NCBI GenBank assembly: GCA_033557465.1
Contig: CM066033.1
Span: 709,639,637-709,703,636 of the forward strand
Length of the DNA: 64,000 nt
Origin: Ichthyophis bannanicus
Lineage: Eukaryota > Chordata > Amphibia > Gymnophiona > Ichthyophiidae
Direction of reading: 5' to 3'
Shown here piece after piece: positions 22,371 through 33,673 of the stretch. The notes beneath the pieces were generated by a model, which saw only the letters and a list, made by a program, of their open reading frames with translations, did no database searches and had not been told where the DNA came from. Position 1 is the first letter of the stretch. Every line of letters starts with the position of its first letter. A program made the position numbers and the translations under genes.

Positions 22371-23009
22371 CAGGATTAAGTGGGAGACACTCCCTTGATA
22401 CCATCACATACTAGGCCTCGCGGCCTGACCGCCAAGTTGGGAGGGCTAGGAACACTCCCCAGAAGTTCCCTCAAACCGAACCCGGTTATGTGGCAGGATC
22501 CGCCGCCCTGTGTATCCCCAGAGGCTAAGGTATCAGCTGTTGAGAAAATAAAATTAATTAAAATTAATTAAAAACAATTTCATTAACTAAACTACAACTG
22601 GCTACCTAGGGAAAAAGCTCCATGCGGCTTTATCCTCCGGTGTGTCTGCCTGTCCCCAGCACACAAAATACAACAGGGGAGAAGCACCTGCTAGCTTGGA
22701 TAAAAAGACAACGTGCCTAAATACCGCTGGGTGTCATGAGTCCAAGAGCTCTGGGCCTTCTCTTGGGAGGTACTGAAGAACCCCGCTTTGAAAGACTTTT
22801 TCTAGCCACTTATATTCAGCTGAAGCGCAGCACACCAGCCGTATCAGTCCGTATGTTAAAGAAGGAGCAGAAGAGATAACTCCTGGAGAGAAACAGCGCT
22901 GTGGACGTACTGGCCATTGCAAACCTTATTAGATAGAAATGGACAGGGATAAATCCTTCATATGCACTTGCAGGGAAATTAGCCCCTCTAAACGAGAGAG
23001 CCATTTTGT
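22371..23009. other. Unassigned stretch
   Basis: No coding frame or known repeat recognised. Contains a small ATTAATTAAAATTAATTA tract (about 22551-22570). Confidence 0.4.
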
Positions 23010-23047
23010 TTTGTGTGTGTATATACACACACACACACATATATACA

Positions 23048-23083
<36 letters not shown>

Positions 23084-23181
23084 CATATACATACACATAC
23101 ATACATGTATGTACGTATATATATGTATATACATATGTACGTATACATATACATACATACACACATACATATACACACATA
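23010..23181. repeat. CA/TA dinucleotide microsatellite, left flank of N2
   Basis: Runs of CA and TATACA units. Similar CA/TA repeats resume on the right of N2 at 28357, so N2 is inserted within a microsatellite. Peptide-like frames here are only repeats of Cys, Val, Tyr and Ile codons. Confidence 0.9.
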
Positions 23182-23545
23182 GCACAGTTACTTACCTGTA
23201 ACAGGTGATCTCTGGGAACAGCAGGAATAAGTCTTCACAAATGGATACGTCGGTACCGACGGAGCCTGCGCGGGAACGCTCCCCAGCGTCCAATCAGAAA
23301 GCTTTTGGGAGCATCCCTCAGCGCCTGCGTGCTGACTACCCGCCTTTCCAACTGTCTCTCCTCAGTAGAGTTTTATAGTTGAGACAGAGAGAGAGGAAAG
23401 GAAAGATAGATAGAGAGATACAACTCCTAGGGGAGGTGGGTGGGTTGTGAAGACTTATTCCTGCTGTTCCCAGAGATCACCTGTTACAGGTAAGTAACTG
23501 TGCTATCTCCAGGAACAAGCAGGAATGAGTCTTCAAATATGGGGA
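23182..23545 (-). repeat. Left ITR and ICR of N2
   Basis: Bases 23182-23238 and 23447-23503 are reverse complements over 57 bp; 23504-23545 is the inverted copy of the right end. The G-rich tract AGGGGAGGTGGGTGGG precedes the ICR. GTCGGTACCGAC lies at about 23251-23262. Confidence 0.92.
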
Positions 23546-24381
23546 CTCCCAAGCTGAGATGCCTGAAGCCCTAGTATGTTGGAGATTGAAACATGCTACA
23601 CCTCATATGGCCAGGCATCCTGAGGATGGAGGGTAGGAGTTGAAAAAGAGAGGAGCTGTAGAAAACAGCTGACCTAAGATAGGACTACAGGCAAGGAGTC
23701 CTTGTATGTATGATAATTATCATGAAATATATTGAAATGAACTATTACAATATGGACCTCACCTACTGGATTGCAGGAAGTAGAGAGGCTGATGGAGTCT
23801 ACTGGGGATCCAGTAGAGGAATCTTCAAGGTTACCTCACTGAAGTGAAGGTGAAGGTCAAAATCTGGAAGTGACAGGTGACCCCAGGATTCAACTGGGGT
23901 AGTACAAAAACGGTAGGTCTTTAGTGGGAAGCTTTATGGAAAAAGCTGAAAACTCTCTTGGCTACAGAATTACTCACAGTTAGGAGCAAAAGAGGAAGAC
24001 TGACCGATTTGGACAAACTGGCCTAGTCCTTGAGGGAAGAAGGGGTATGGGAAAAACCCCGTATTCCCAGGGAAAGGACAGATGCCTGAGGAGTTGAAAC
24101 CTCAGATCTACTGAAGATCCATCATGTCTTTCCTAACTGGTGAGAGGTAGGAAGATATTGGAGCATGGAGCTTCAGGGATACCTAAACCTAGGGTTATGG
24201 TAGGAGCTGTCAGTACCACAGCAGTGGTTGTGTGCATAATACCCCAAACATACTGTGGAACAGTATGAACATGTGCAAAGCCCACTGTCTGGAACATATA
24301 GGAAGGTAAAAACCTTTATGAGCATAGATAGAGAGATAAGTATGTAAATACATATCTACCTATAACGAAGCATCTCGACAG

Positions 24382-24384
<3 letters not shown>

Positions 24385-24429
<45 letters not shown>

Positions 24430-24460
24430 ATATATATATATATATATGGGTATATATATA
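24385..24460. repeat. GT/TA microsatellite inside N2
   Basis: About 16 GT units followed by TA units. It is at the same place as the TA tract of N1 into which element B inserted. Confidence 0.9.
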
Positions 24461-26123
24461 TATGTCTGTAGTGAGATCTAGAGGGGCATAACATATGCAC
24501 ACGCAGCTGACAGACATATGTATCTATAGAGATGTATATAGATATATATACATATATGAATATATAGGTCTAAAGATAAATGTCTGCAAATAAGCAGACA
24601 GAGATATGCCTATAAGAACATTCACATGGGAGATGTGAAGAGGAAAGATTCATCCAACAAGAAGAAGGTGGAACCTACTTGAGAAGACATATAGAGAATC
24701 TATTCCCCCTGGTTATGATGGTGCAGGAATGCTATCCAGTGAAATAACCAGGATGGTTGCGTGAAAAAACAGAGGATAATATCAGTCTGTAAACAGCAAG
24801 TCCTGAGTCCTGGAGAACTCTAGCCTGGTAAATGGACAGAAAACGCATAGGATGAGATACCAGGTTGACCCACTTGAGGGACAAAAAGGGGTATCATGCG
24901 TTTTTTAGTTAAATATGTGCTGTCCATGAAGGATTAGGATACCATGAGGACAAGCTGCAAGGAAAAAAGAGCATATTCCCTGTAGGAATTGGACAACTCT
25001 TTAGACTTTCACGTAGAGAAGGCTTATGTCCTTTATTTTAAAAGGAGTTAGTAGGGTGTGAAGAACCCTCACAGTCATGGGGATTGACTGAAGAAGCCTT
25101 TTTCAACCATATAGGATAGTCATTAGAGAAAAAACCCCATGTTCTCTAGCGAGGGCCCACAGTGGAAAGCTTCTCTGTAGGATTGCAGAGAGCATTATGC
25201 AGGAGAATTGGGAGATAGAACTGGCTGTTGGAAAAACCCAGCAGCCACGTCAACTATGCTGCCAAACGCAAAGGAATTGGAGATGGCAAGAATAGAAGAT
25301 AGTGTGATAAGCCTGAAGTGATAAGGATTATCCAAGAAAGATGTATGCACTGTCTTGGAATCACTACTAAGGTCAGACAGAAAGTAGTGGAGGACAAGAC
25401 TGGAAACTGGTGGAAAAGTACCAGTAGTCCAATCACTGGAACTCCTGCATGGGCAGCTGCTGAATAAGACAGCAGAGAGAATCTTTCTGTGTAAAACAGA
25501 AAGAACAGACAGAACAAGAGAAGAAATTCCTGTCTCTGTCTGATGAGCTGCCCAGGCAAAAGGAGGGAGTTTACTCAAGAGAAAAAACTCCACCCTGGAA
25601 TGGAAAGAAAGACTAGAAAAGCTAAAGAAGCCCTCCAGTAGTATGGTACCACTCGTACAGGGGAAACCCTGGATAAGAGGGTAGAGAAACAGGAGCATAT
25701 GGTAAGTCTGTGGAAGGAAAACATTCATGTTGGTACAGGAAACTATCATGGGATAGTTGTTAAACCTCTCTTCTTGGCAGGAAGAAGAGGAGACACCTGT
25801 GACCCATAGACATGAATATCCTGACAGCTCAGCATACCTAGGAGCAACTGGATGTCCTGAAAAAAGGAATCTATGTATAGAGTTTTGAATGAAAAACAGT
25901 GAAAAACTTCTGCTGAGAAGAAGTCAACTGTAGGTTGTAAACTCCAAGAGGCAGAAAACAGATTAATCAGAACCCTATGGTTGCTGGGTTTGTTTAGCCT
26001 GGCGAGAGTTTGGATTCTTCAGACCAGGGCGATGTTTCCCCTGCTTGGGAACATCTGTATGATAGGCAGAAGAGTAAAACCTTCTCCTCCTAGGGAAAGA
26101 AGGTTTGGTAGGGCATTTCCTAC

Positions 26124-27997
26124 CTACTGGGGAAGGAGAAGGCTTAGGATAGCCTTCAGAAACAGGGAAGTCAGTGGACCACTGAGCAACCTGATGTAAA
26201 AAGACTCCTTATTGAAGAGATTTTCTCCAGTGCAAGGAGTATTACCCAGTCTTTGTTGTGCCCATTTGTTTAAGTCTGAAGCTTGAAGCCAGGCTCTACG
26301 TCGTGCCCCTATGGCTATAGCAGACGTTTTGCTAACAGACTCAAAAGAGTCTAGGTAAGCACGAGTAAGAAACCAAGAGATACTTTGAATATGACTAAGT
26401 AGTAAGGAATAGTCTGCAGTCTTGGGCTCTGAAAGAAAAGGAGTCAAAAGATATAAGTTCTTTGTGACCTCCTGACCTCATATAAAAAATATGAGAGAAT
26501 CCTTGCTGACAGCATGGATGTCTGGAAGGTTTGACGTCCAAAGGCATCCAGTGTCCTAGACTCACGACCTGGTGGGTAAGAAGAGTGCTTCTTCTTACTT
26601 TTCACCTTCCTTATTGCTGATTCCACCACAATGGAATGATGGAGAAGTTGAGACTTTTGAAACCCTGGAGAGGGGGGCACCTGATACAGAAGATCAGTTG
26701 CTCTAGAAGGTAAGGGTACCTTTAAAGGTGCTTCCCACATTCTTAGAAGATCCTGCAAGGAATGATGTAAAGGAAGCATTATGTTTTCCTTTTCTTCAGT
26801 AGAAACAGAGCCTTGTGTAGGATCATGGCCAGGGATAGGAATAGCAAGAGATCTTGCCATATCCAGGAGGAAATTCTGAAAAGAAGGATCTCCAAAGAGA
26901 ACCGTCCCTGGACAGGCTAGACCTGAAGAACTAGCCTGGGCACCGGCGGATCTACTTGAGTATATAGGAATATAAGATCCTGCACAGTGCAAAAAAGGAT
27001 CCTTAAGGGATGGATGCTGGTACTGGAGGTCAGGACCTGTGACAGTCAGTACTGCATCGTCCATGCCAGGTATCGACTCCAAACTTGGTATAGAAAGGAG
27101 CGACCCTGGTGAAAGAAGCATGGAAGGAGCTGGCCCCGATGCTACTGCGGATACCAGTACCGATACCGGTAGCACTGTCGGAATCGAAGGCGACACCGAC
27201 ATCGGAGCAGTCCTCGGTGGCAGCTCAATCGGTACCGAGGTAACCGAACGCCTTTGGTAATCACCCTCGGTACTGAGCATCCAGTACCGGTAAGTATCGG
27301 TACCGAGACGTGTCGGTACCCAGTCTTCCAGACTAGAGATCGATTCCAGACTCGGCATCGAAGGAAGCGAGTCTATCGATGCATGTCTAGAGGGTACCGA
27401 CGTCGGTGGTAGTATCGGCGTTGATGCCGATACTGGAAAGTCAATCTGGAGCGTATCCACCGGTCCCGAAGGTAACGAGAAAACCAGATGACGATCCCTG
27501 GTGAGGGGTGTAACGTCCAACACCAGTGCTGATGCCGGGGTATCGGTACCGCTCGAAGCGGATACCACCACCGAGCATGGCTCAGGTATGTTCTGTGAGG
27601 GGTGAGCCCCAGGAACAACCTGAAACCCCTCATAGGCTTTAGAGGCCGAAGACTCCCGCCGGGGTTTTGAAGTCAATGGACCCTCGAGGGCAAGGCCGGA
27701 GCCGTCTTCATGCTGTGCATGAGACCTACCACTCGAGGGTTGGCTAGTCTTAACAGACTGTTTGAGGGTTACCTGATCCTGTGTAGAAGAAGAAACAGTC
27801 GGTGCCCTGACACTGGAAGGGAACCTGGTATCGAGGGAAACTTGATGTTGAAAATCTCTTCTCACAAAACTGTGGCCCGAGGGCTCCGGAGGAAAACGGT
27901 CAGGACCCAAACAGGTTAGACACCAGTTTTTGGAGTCTAAAAATAAAGCTGTACCGCCACAGCTTAAACATTTCTTTGGCGGTTCCATGAGGGACAT
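26124..27997 (-). pseudogene. DIRS Gag-like protein of N2, one frame break
   Basis: The main frame has 517 codons from MSLMEPPKKC (27997) to 26444, then continues in the -1 frame from about 26470 to 26124. It has the CLSCGG and WCLTCLGPD Cys pairs, a long Ser/Pro/Val-rich middle, SPGFQKSQLLHHSIVVES, SMLSARILSY and ARRRAWLQASDLNKWAQ. The C-terminal tail differs from N1 after about 26200. The break is at the same AT-rich insert as in N1, but N2 is 4 bases shorter there, so the phase differs. Confidence 0.8.
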
Positions 27998-28199
27998 GGA
28001 CAGGCCTAGAAGTCCTAAAAAGATTTAAGACAAAAAACTGAGGGAAGATATTCCCTGAATTTCAGAAAAAGAAAAAAAACACCGGCAGTACCGGTGAAGT
28101 CGGGGAGACAGCCGCGACCACAAGAAAACAAAAGAATTAAAGAAGAATTTTCTGCAGTGACAGGACGACGTCCTGCCGGCTCCGCGGAAAAACGAAAAC

Positions 28200-28356
28200 T
28201 GAGGAGAGACAGTTGGAAAGGCGGGAAGTCAGCACGCAGGCACTAAGGGATGCTCCCAAAAGCTTTCTGATTGGACACTGGGGAGCGTTCCCGCGCAGGC
28301 TCCGTCGGTACCGACGTACCCATATGTGAAGACTCATTCCTGCTTGTTCCTGGAGA
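28200..28356 (-). repeat. Right (5') ITR of N2
   Basis: Contains an intact GTCGGTACCGAC palindrome at about 28304-28315, followed by CATATGTGAAGACTCATTCC. Confidence 0.88.
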
Positions 28357-28425
28357 CACATATATACACATACACATACACATATACATATACACATACA
28401 CATATACACACTTTTTTTTTTTTTT
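28357..28425. repeat. CA/TA microsatellite plus T14 run, right flank of N2
   Basis: ACATATATACACATACA-type repeats, then a run of 14 T at 28412-28425. Confidence 0.88.
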
Positions 28426-29750
28426 ACACCGCCAATTCCATTTCTGGAATGCAACGCCTTTAAATCTGACAAATTGAACTATGCCCCTATAACCAGAAAG
28501 AGAGACAGAAGCCAAGCAATCTAAAGTAAATAAAGAAATAATGAAATAAACAACCTAACAATGAAGATACACAAAATCTTCCCATAAATGACCAAAGACA
28601 AAAACGCTGTCGCCATTCACGACCTGCCCACGTCATTCCTAACACACGGGAAAAAGAACTGCGGCCCTCAACAGTCGTGCTGACAGCCGCCGCAGACTCC
28701 TGAACACGGTCCCTGGCCATTTACAGCCATTAGCTCCGTGAAGAGGTGCTCACCGTCCCTGTCGATCGGTGCAAGGCCCTCCGGCCCTGCTGTACCTCGC
28801 GGACCGCTGAATTCTCCGTCGTTTCCGACACTGCTCAGAATCAAAAGTGAGCAGCGGTGGCAGCGAGGATTCTCCGACCTGCATTGCGTTATATATTTTC
28901 TACTTTATTTCATTTTATTTTTTTCACAGCGCCTTTTAGTCACCCACTAACAATTTACCCAAGACACTTAAATTAATTAACTTAAGCAAAACAAAATACA
29001 TTAACTTCACTGACAGACATTTGAAAGGTACTCGCTGGATCCCAGTGTGAGGCCCTGTGAATCCCGATTTCCACACGGTTTGAAAAGTGCGGGAAGCCGG
29101 AGCAGCAAAATCTGTCTGCCCACTTTCCATGCAGCACCGGTCTCTTGGCCCCGAAGTCTGCCCATGAGACTGATGTCCACGGGATAATATGTATATCTGA
29201 AGTGGCTTGCCCCAACCGTTGGCCCTGCAATCCGTGTCGCTGCCATCAGCTGACACGGAGAGGGCTATCCAGATCCCGGCTTACTGACGCGAGTCGAGCC
29301 AACGGACTGGAACACTCCAAGCAGCCTATGCTGCTGCCGCACAACCCTCCATCCCATCAAGGAGGGGAGAGCAGCACAATTTTCGGGCCGAGTTAGCCAG
29401 AAGTGGAGCAGTCCCAGTGGGTCGCTTCATCCCGATTCTATTAAGTAAATTATTTTTTTTTTTTTTTTTTTTTTTTATTAACATCTCAAAAAGAAATCAA
29501 ATAAAGAGCCAAGAAATGAAATAAAAACAAGAACTAAAGGGAACCCCTTAAAACTAACTGCACTAAAGGAAAGCTCCTTAACTGTTTCTCTAGTGAGCCC
29601 AGCACCTAGGCTCACTACGTTCTCCTGCTGCATGGAGACTGGACACACTGGGGGATGATGGGAGAAGACCAGCAGTGTATATCCAGTGATGTCACGAGTT
29701 TTGACTTGTCCAGTCTCCATGCTGCAGGAGGTGCACAACCCAGAGGTGGA
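28426..29750 (-). other. Unassigned region with poly(T) run and a short inverted repeat
   Basis: A T24 run (29453-29476) and the T14 run at 28412 look like poly(A) tails of two minus-strand retroposed sequences lying to their right. The bodies (28426-29450 and 29477-29750) match no family I know. A 24-bp inverted repeat with one mismatch (29623-29646 against 29708-29731, CTCCTGCTGCATGGAGACTG) ends the second piece. Confidence 0.4.
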
Positions 29751-30232
29751 GGACTAAATTGAAGGAACGATAAGGAATAATCTAATTGTGCCCCTGCATG
29801 CTAAGTGAACATGGGAGGCTGATGGGAGGAACAAACGATTGGAATGGATCTGCTGGAGGGAACAGTGAAGATTAATTAGGTCAGAGAGGTAGTGCAATGT
29901 GTTGGTGTGAACAATGCTATGTTTTGTGTACACCCAAGAATTTGCATACTTCAAACACTGATCCGTTTCACATGACATCTGCCCAACAGAGAAAGCGTGC
30001 TCTCTCCCTTGTATGTCATACAAGAGTTATTTTTATTCACACATACAGATTCCCCCCATGCACAACACAAAAGATTTGTTGAAATCTACATTAAATGTAA
30101 AGAATGCCTTTGCAAATTTTGTGACTTTTAAGTACACATTTCCAACCTTCCCTACTGTGTTCCAAAGGGTAGATGATTTCAGTGTTCAAATCAAGGCCAC
30201 GTCACTTGCCATGATTCAGTTTCACCCCTTAC
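29751..30232 (-). other. Apparent host intron just downstream of the LARP4 exon
   Basis: A/T-rich, non-repetitive-looking sequence with no recognised element. It begins with the splice donor directly at the exon edge (30232-30231). Confidence 0.5.
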
Positions 30233-30472
30233 CAGTGGCGTTTCAAAATAAGGTGCAGGAGTGGGAGACCAAGTCGGGGGAACAATGCTGTAGATGGAGT
30301 ACTGCTGCTGCTGCTGCTGCTGCTGTTGCTGCTGCTGAGGGCTATATATAGGCTGCATAAAGAGAGGGGACGGAAACTGTGCTTGTGTCTGAACTGGCTG
30401 AGCATATAAACTGGAATCCACTGTCCGGTAACCATTTTTTGCAAAGAACGTGTTGATGGCTTTTATCCTAGC
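30233..30472 (-). CDS. larp4: Internal exon of a LARP4-type La-related RNA-binding protein
   Basis: 80 codons, phase 0 at both ends. The upstream boundary is CTCACAG before GCTAGG (30473 and beyond). The downstream boundary is CACTG followed by GTAAGG (30232 down). The peptide starts ARIKAINTFFAKNGYR, the end of the RRM region in LARP4 proteins. It continues with QPVQTQAQF and the aromatic/proline segment YSIYSIVPPTWSP up to YFETPL. A run of 12 Gln replaces the short stretch present in the mammalian protein as I recall it. LARP4 binds poly(A) mRNA and poly(A)-binding protein in the cytoplasm and stabilises mRNA. The fit is to LARP4 more than to LARP4B. The flanking exons were not found in the window, so both introns exceed about 30 kb. 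Confidence 0.8.
30299..30334 (-). repeat. Polyglutamine-coding trinucleotide tract in the exon
   Basis: Twelve CAG/CAA codons read on the minus strand, mostly CAG with a few CAA or phase-keeping interruptions. Such tracts vary in length between individuals. Confidence 0.85.
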
Positions 30473-30770
30473 CTGTGAGGAATTAAGCAAAGTTACAAAG
30501 TTACTTTTCATCTGCTTTTCCATTACATTCAGTATATGCTTAACATTCATCTGCTTAAATACATTTGTGCAACTGGATAGATAAAAAGATCTTAGTCCAA
30601 ATACATTTTACTTGTATATACCTTTTGTGTAGCATAAATCACTGAGCTGAGTTCCAGCTCCAAACATAGGAAGGTGCATCCAGAGAAACCAGGTACCTCA
30701 ACTGACAGAGGACAAAGGAATAGTAATACCACCACAAATAAGCCAACCAGTTGGACTTAATCCTTTAATG
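30473..30770 (-). other. Apparent host intron just upstream of the LARP4 exon
   Basis: The splice acceptor context TTGCTTAATTCCTCACAG lies immediately at the exon edge. No repeat recognised up to the hAT target duplication at 30763-30770. Confidence 0.55.
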
Positions 30771-30928
30771 CAGTGTTTTTCAACCTTTTTTGTGCAAAGG
30801 CAGACTTTTTTCATGAAAAAAAATGACGAGGCACACCACCATTAGAAAATGTTAAAAAAATTTACCTCTGTGCCTATATTGACTATATATAAAGTAATTC
30901 TCTTGAATAGGAATCAAACACTCACACC

Positions 30929-31176
30929 AACCCCCCCCCCTCCACTGCTGGTTCACTCACCCACCCCCCTGTCACTTACTCACCCCTCCTGCTGGGTCAC
31001 TCACTCACTTACCCCCCTCCCCTGCTGGTTCACTCACACCATCGCCCCCCCCCCCCTTGCTGGTTCACTCACACTACCACCCCCCCTCCACTGCTGGTTC
31101 ACTCACACTCCCCCCCCCTTGCTGTTTCACTCACACTCCCCCCCCCCCCCTTGCTGGTTCACTCACACACACCCTC
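30929..31176. repeat. C-rich minisatellite, ~40-bp units
   Basis: Six or more copies of a unit built from a run of C followed by TGCTGGTTCACTCAC, with variable C-run length. Apparent Pro/Leu/Thr-rich frames across it are repeat artefacts. Confidence 0.85.
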
Positions 31177-31191
31177 TGCCCAAGCCGCTGC

Positions 31192-31505
31192 TTCTGCTTT
31201 GTACAGAGCAGCGGCTGCACTACACTTACATTGAAAAGTAAAGAGAAACTGTGTCAGGAGCCCTCCGGTCATCGCAGAGCCCGAGGAAGTGATGTCATGG
31301 GGGCGGGCTCCTCACAGGCTGTCTTTCCTTTTCAAATTAACTTTATTGCAGCTAAAGTTAATTTGAAAAGGAAAGACAGCCTGTGAGGAGCCCGCCCCCA
31401 TGACATCACTTCCTCAGGCTCTGCATGATCGGAGGGCTCCTGACACAGTTTCTCTTTACTTTTCAATGTAAGTGTAGTGCAGCCGCTGCTCTGTACAAAG
31501 CAGAA
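31192..31505. repeat. Large foldback inside the hAT element
   Basis: Arms 31192-31345 and 31354-31505 are nearly perfect inverted copies (~152 bp each) separated by ~8 bases. The outer part includes GTACAGAGCAGCGGCTGCAC and its complement. A second hairpin follows: 31573-31589 against 31600-31616, TTTTTTGCTCTGGCCGC. Confidence 0.88.
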
Positions 31506-31954
31506 CCAGCGGCTGCACTGCTATAGGGAATCGCGATCGCGTTCGCGCCGCGGACTTCGGCACAAAAGCCGTTTTTTTGCTCTGGCCGCTCACGATCTTG
31601 CGGCCAGAGCAAAAAACCGGCTTTTCAATGGCCGGTTTTACAACTGTGCTGGCAGCCGGCCTGGCCATGGAAAAACCGGCCAGGCCGGCTGAGAACCGGC
31701 CGGTTGGCAACCCTAATTTGTGAGCCGAGGCCACATGTTACGGATGAAATTGGAATTTTTCCCACGGCACACCAGACAATATCTCACGGCACACTAGTGT
31801 GCCGCGGCACAGTGGTTGAAAAACGCTGCTTTAATGAACCATAGAATACAATGTAATAAATGAACGTACAATAAATACATAAACTCAATAGGGAAACAGT
31901 TATCCAAAGATCTTACGTGGCCATGTTACAGCCTCTGCCTGCATCAAGGGTAAA

Positions 31955-32312
31955 GCGTAGTTACTCACCTGTAATAGGTGTTCTCCGGGGACAGCAGGAA
32001 TCAGTCCTCACATATGGGTGATGTTGACGGAGCCCGCGTGGAGCAAAATCCCCCAGCTTTCAAAGAAAGCCTTTGGGAATTGCTACCACGCATGTGTGGC
32101 CCCCTTCCCGCCCAAGGGTGCCATCTTGCTCAGTCAAATGACATACGCAGCTAAAAAGACGGCAAAACAAATGAAAATAATTGGACTGCAACTCCAAGGG
32201 GAGGAGGGAGGGTTGTGAGAACTGATCCCTGCTATCCCCGGTGAACACCTGTTACAGGTGAGTAACTACGCTTTCTCTGGGAATAAGCAGGAAGGCAGTC
32301 TTCACATATGGG
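31955..32312 (-). repeat. Left ITR and ICR of C
   Basis: Bases 31955-32011 and 32215-32271 are inverted copies with a few mismatches. The G-rich tract AGGGGAGGAGGGAGGG lies just before the ICR. The right-end complement follows at 32272-32312. Confidence 0.88.
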
Positions 32313-33211
32313 ACTCCCTGGCTACAGGCTACCCTGAACCGATAGCCAAAAAAGGCTCCCTCATCAAGAGCCGCAAGCAAACGCAATGAAACCCCTAACC
32401 GGAGAAGTAGCACTCCGGTAGCCTGGACACAGAAGGGTCGGAGGGTAAGAGTTGCCTAGACCCCGAAAAGGTTACAGATTACAGCCTGGCCTAAGGCACT
32501 GTCCCATTGGGACTCCCTATCCAGGCAGTAATGAGCTGCGAAGGTATGAACCGAAGACCGGGTGGAGGCCCGGCAGATGTCTGCCAGAGAAACAGAGCGG
32601 AAGTGAGCTACTGATGCCGCCATGGCCCTGACCCTATGAGCCGTAACACGGCCCTCCAACGGAAGCCTCGCTTCCTCATAAGACCAGGCAATACAGTCCG
32701 CCACCCATGTGGACAGTGCATGCTTGGCCACCGCCTCCCCCAGCTTACTGGGGTCACAGGAAACGAAAAGCTGAGAGGCTTTTCAGTGACCTTGAGTATG
32801 CTGAATGTAGAAGGACAGAGCCCTTTTACAGTCCAGGGTATGGAGGCATGCAGTCTGGGGAAGAAGGTAGGAAGAACCACCTCCTGATTGAGGTGGAACG
32901 AGGAGACCACCTTTGGAAGGAACTTGGGGTGCATGCAAGGCACCACCCTATTCTTGTAGACCCTGGTATAAGGCCTCTCAGCCACGAGGATCCTGGAGCT
33001 CACTCACCCTCCCGGAAGAAGTGAACACAACCAAGAAAACCACCTTCCGGGAGAAATAACAGAGGTGGCACGTGGCCAACGGTTCGAAGGGTGGCTGGGT
33101 GAGCTGCCCCAACACTACACCAAGATCCCATTCAGTAGCCGGGGGGCGGACCTGGAGCTTCAACAGGAGTACAGTCATCCCTCGTTTATCGCAGTTAATC
33201 AGTTCCAGACT

Positions 33212-33673
33212 CTACCGCGATAAGTGAATTTCGGCGAAGGAGGATTCTTTATTTATAAATCGAATATTTTCGTAGTTGAGCATAGAAAACCTGTTGACCA
33301 GCGAATCCAACGGAATGTTTTTCTTGCAGCTGTCGCTGATCCAAATGGCTAGCGCAGACTCCGTTTTCACTATGAACTTATTACAACTTGTTACGACGCG
33401 CTTTGCTTCCTTGTTGAAAGAGACAGTAGCCGTTGCACGGATGTTCTTTTCATCTTTACGGATGGAGCGAACAGTAGACTCATTCAAGTCGTAATGGCGG
33501 GCAACCTCCACGATTTTCTTGCCATCTTTGATCATATCCAAGAGTTTTACCTTCTCCTGGATGGTAAGCATCTTCCTCCGGCGCTTAGTTTCATCGTCAG
33601 AAGGCTTAGAAGCAGCAGCACGTTTAGGAGCCATCATGGAGCTTAGATAAAGGTTCTCAGAAATCACAAACAC
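33212..33673 (-). pseudogene. Tigger transposase N-terminus (CENP-B-like DNA-binding part)
   Basis: Starts around MMAPKRAAASKPSDDE. The first helix-turn-helix has LTIQEKVKLLDMI and ESTVRSIRKDEKNIR, as in CENP-B and Tigger proteins. A second helix-turn-helix begins at ESALAIWISD. The frame ends at 33212 beside the element terminus, so the DDE domain is absent. Confidence 0.82.

Larger units (their letters stand above)
23182..28356 (-). mobile_element. Non-autonomous DIRS-like element N2 (family II ends, Gag only)
   Basis: Complete ends: GCACAGTTACTTACC at 23182 and TTCCTGGAGA at 28356, length 5.18 kb. It keeps the left ITR, an ICR, a Gag frame (27997-26124) and the right ITR. Between ICR and Gag (23560-25980) is non-coding DNA also present in N1, with a GT/TA microsatellite near 24385-24460, in place of RT and recombinase. 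The termini are those of autonomous copies F and G, so those could have supplied enzymes (inference). Confidence 0.88.
30771..31828. mobile_element. Non-autonomous hAT element with 8-bp target duplication
   Basis: Terminal inverted repeats CAGTGTTTTTCAACC (30771) and GGTTGAAAAACGCTG (ending 31828) differ by one base. They are flanked by the duplicated target CTTTAATG at 30763-30770 and 31829-31836, the length expected for hAT transposases. The 1058-bp interior has no transposase. It holds a C-rich minisatellite and a ~314-bp foldback. Confidence 0.87.

Noticed and set aside
22816..23201. Several overlapping Cys/Val/Tyr/Ile-rich frames
   Set aside because: Pure translation of CA/TA microsatellite.
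30233..30472. LARP4 exon as a processed pseudogene or transposon-captured exon
   Set aside because: It ends exactly at consensus splice sites, has no disruption and no neighbouring exon sequence fused to it.
30849..31386. Pro/Leu/Thr-rich frames
   Set aside because: Produced by the C-rich minisatellite and foldback in the hAT element.
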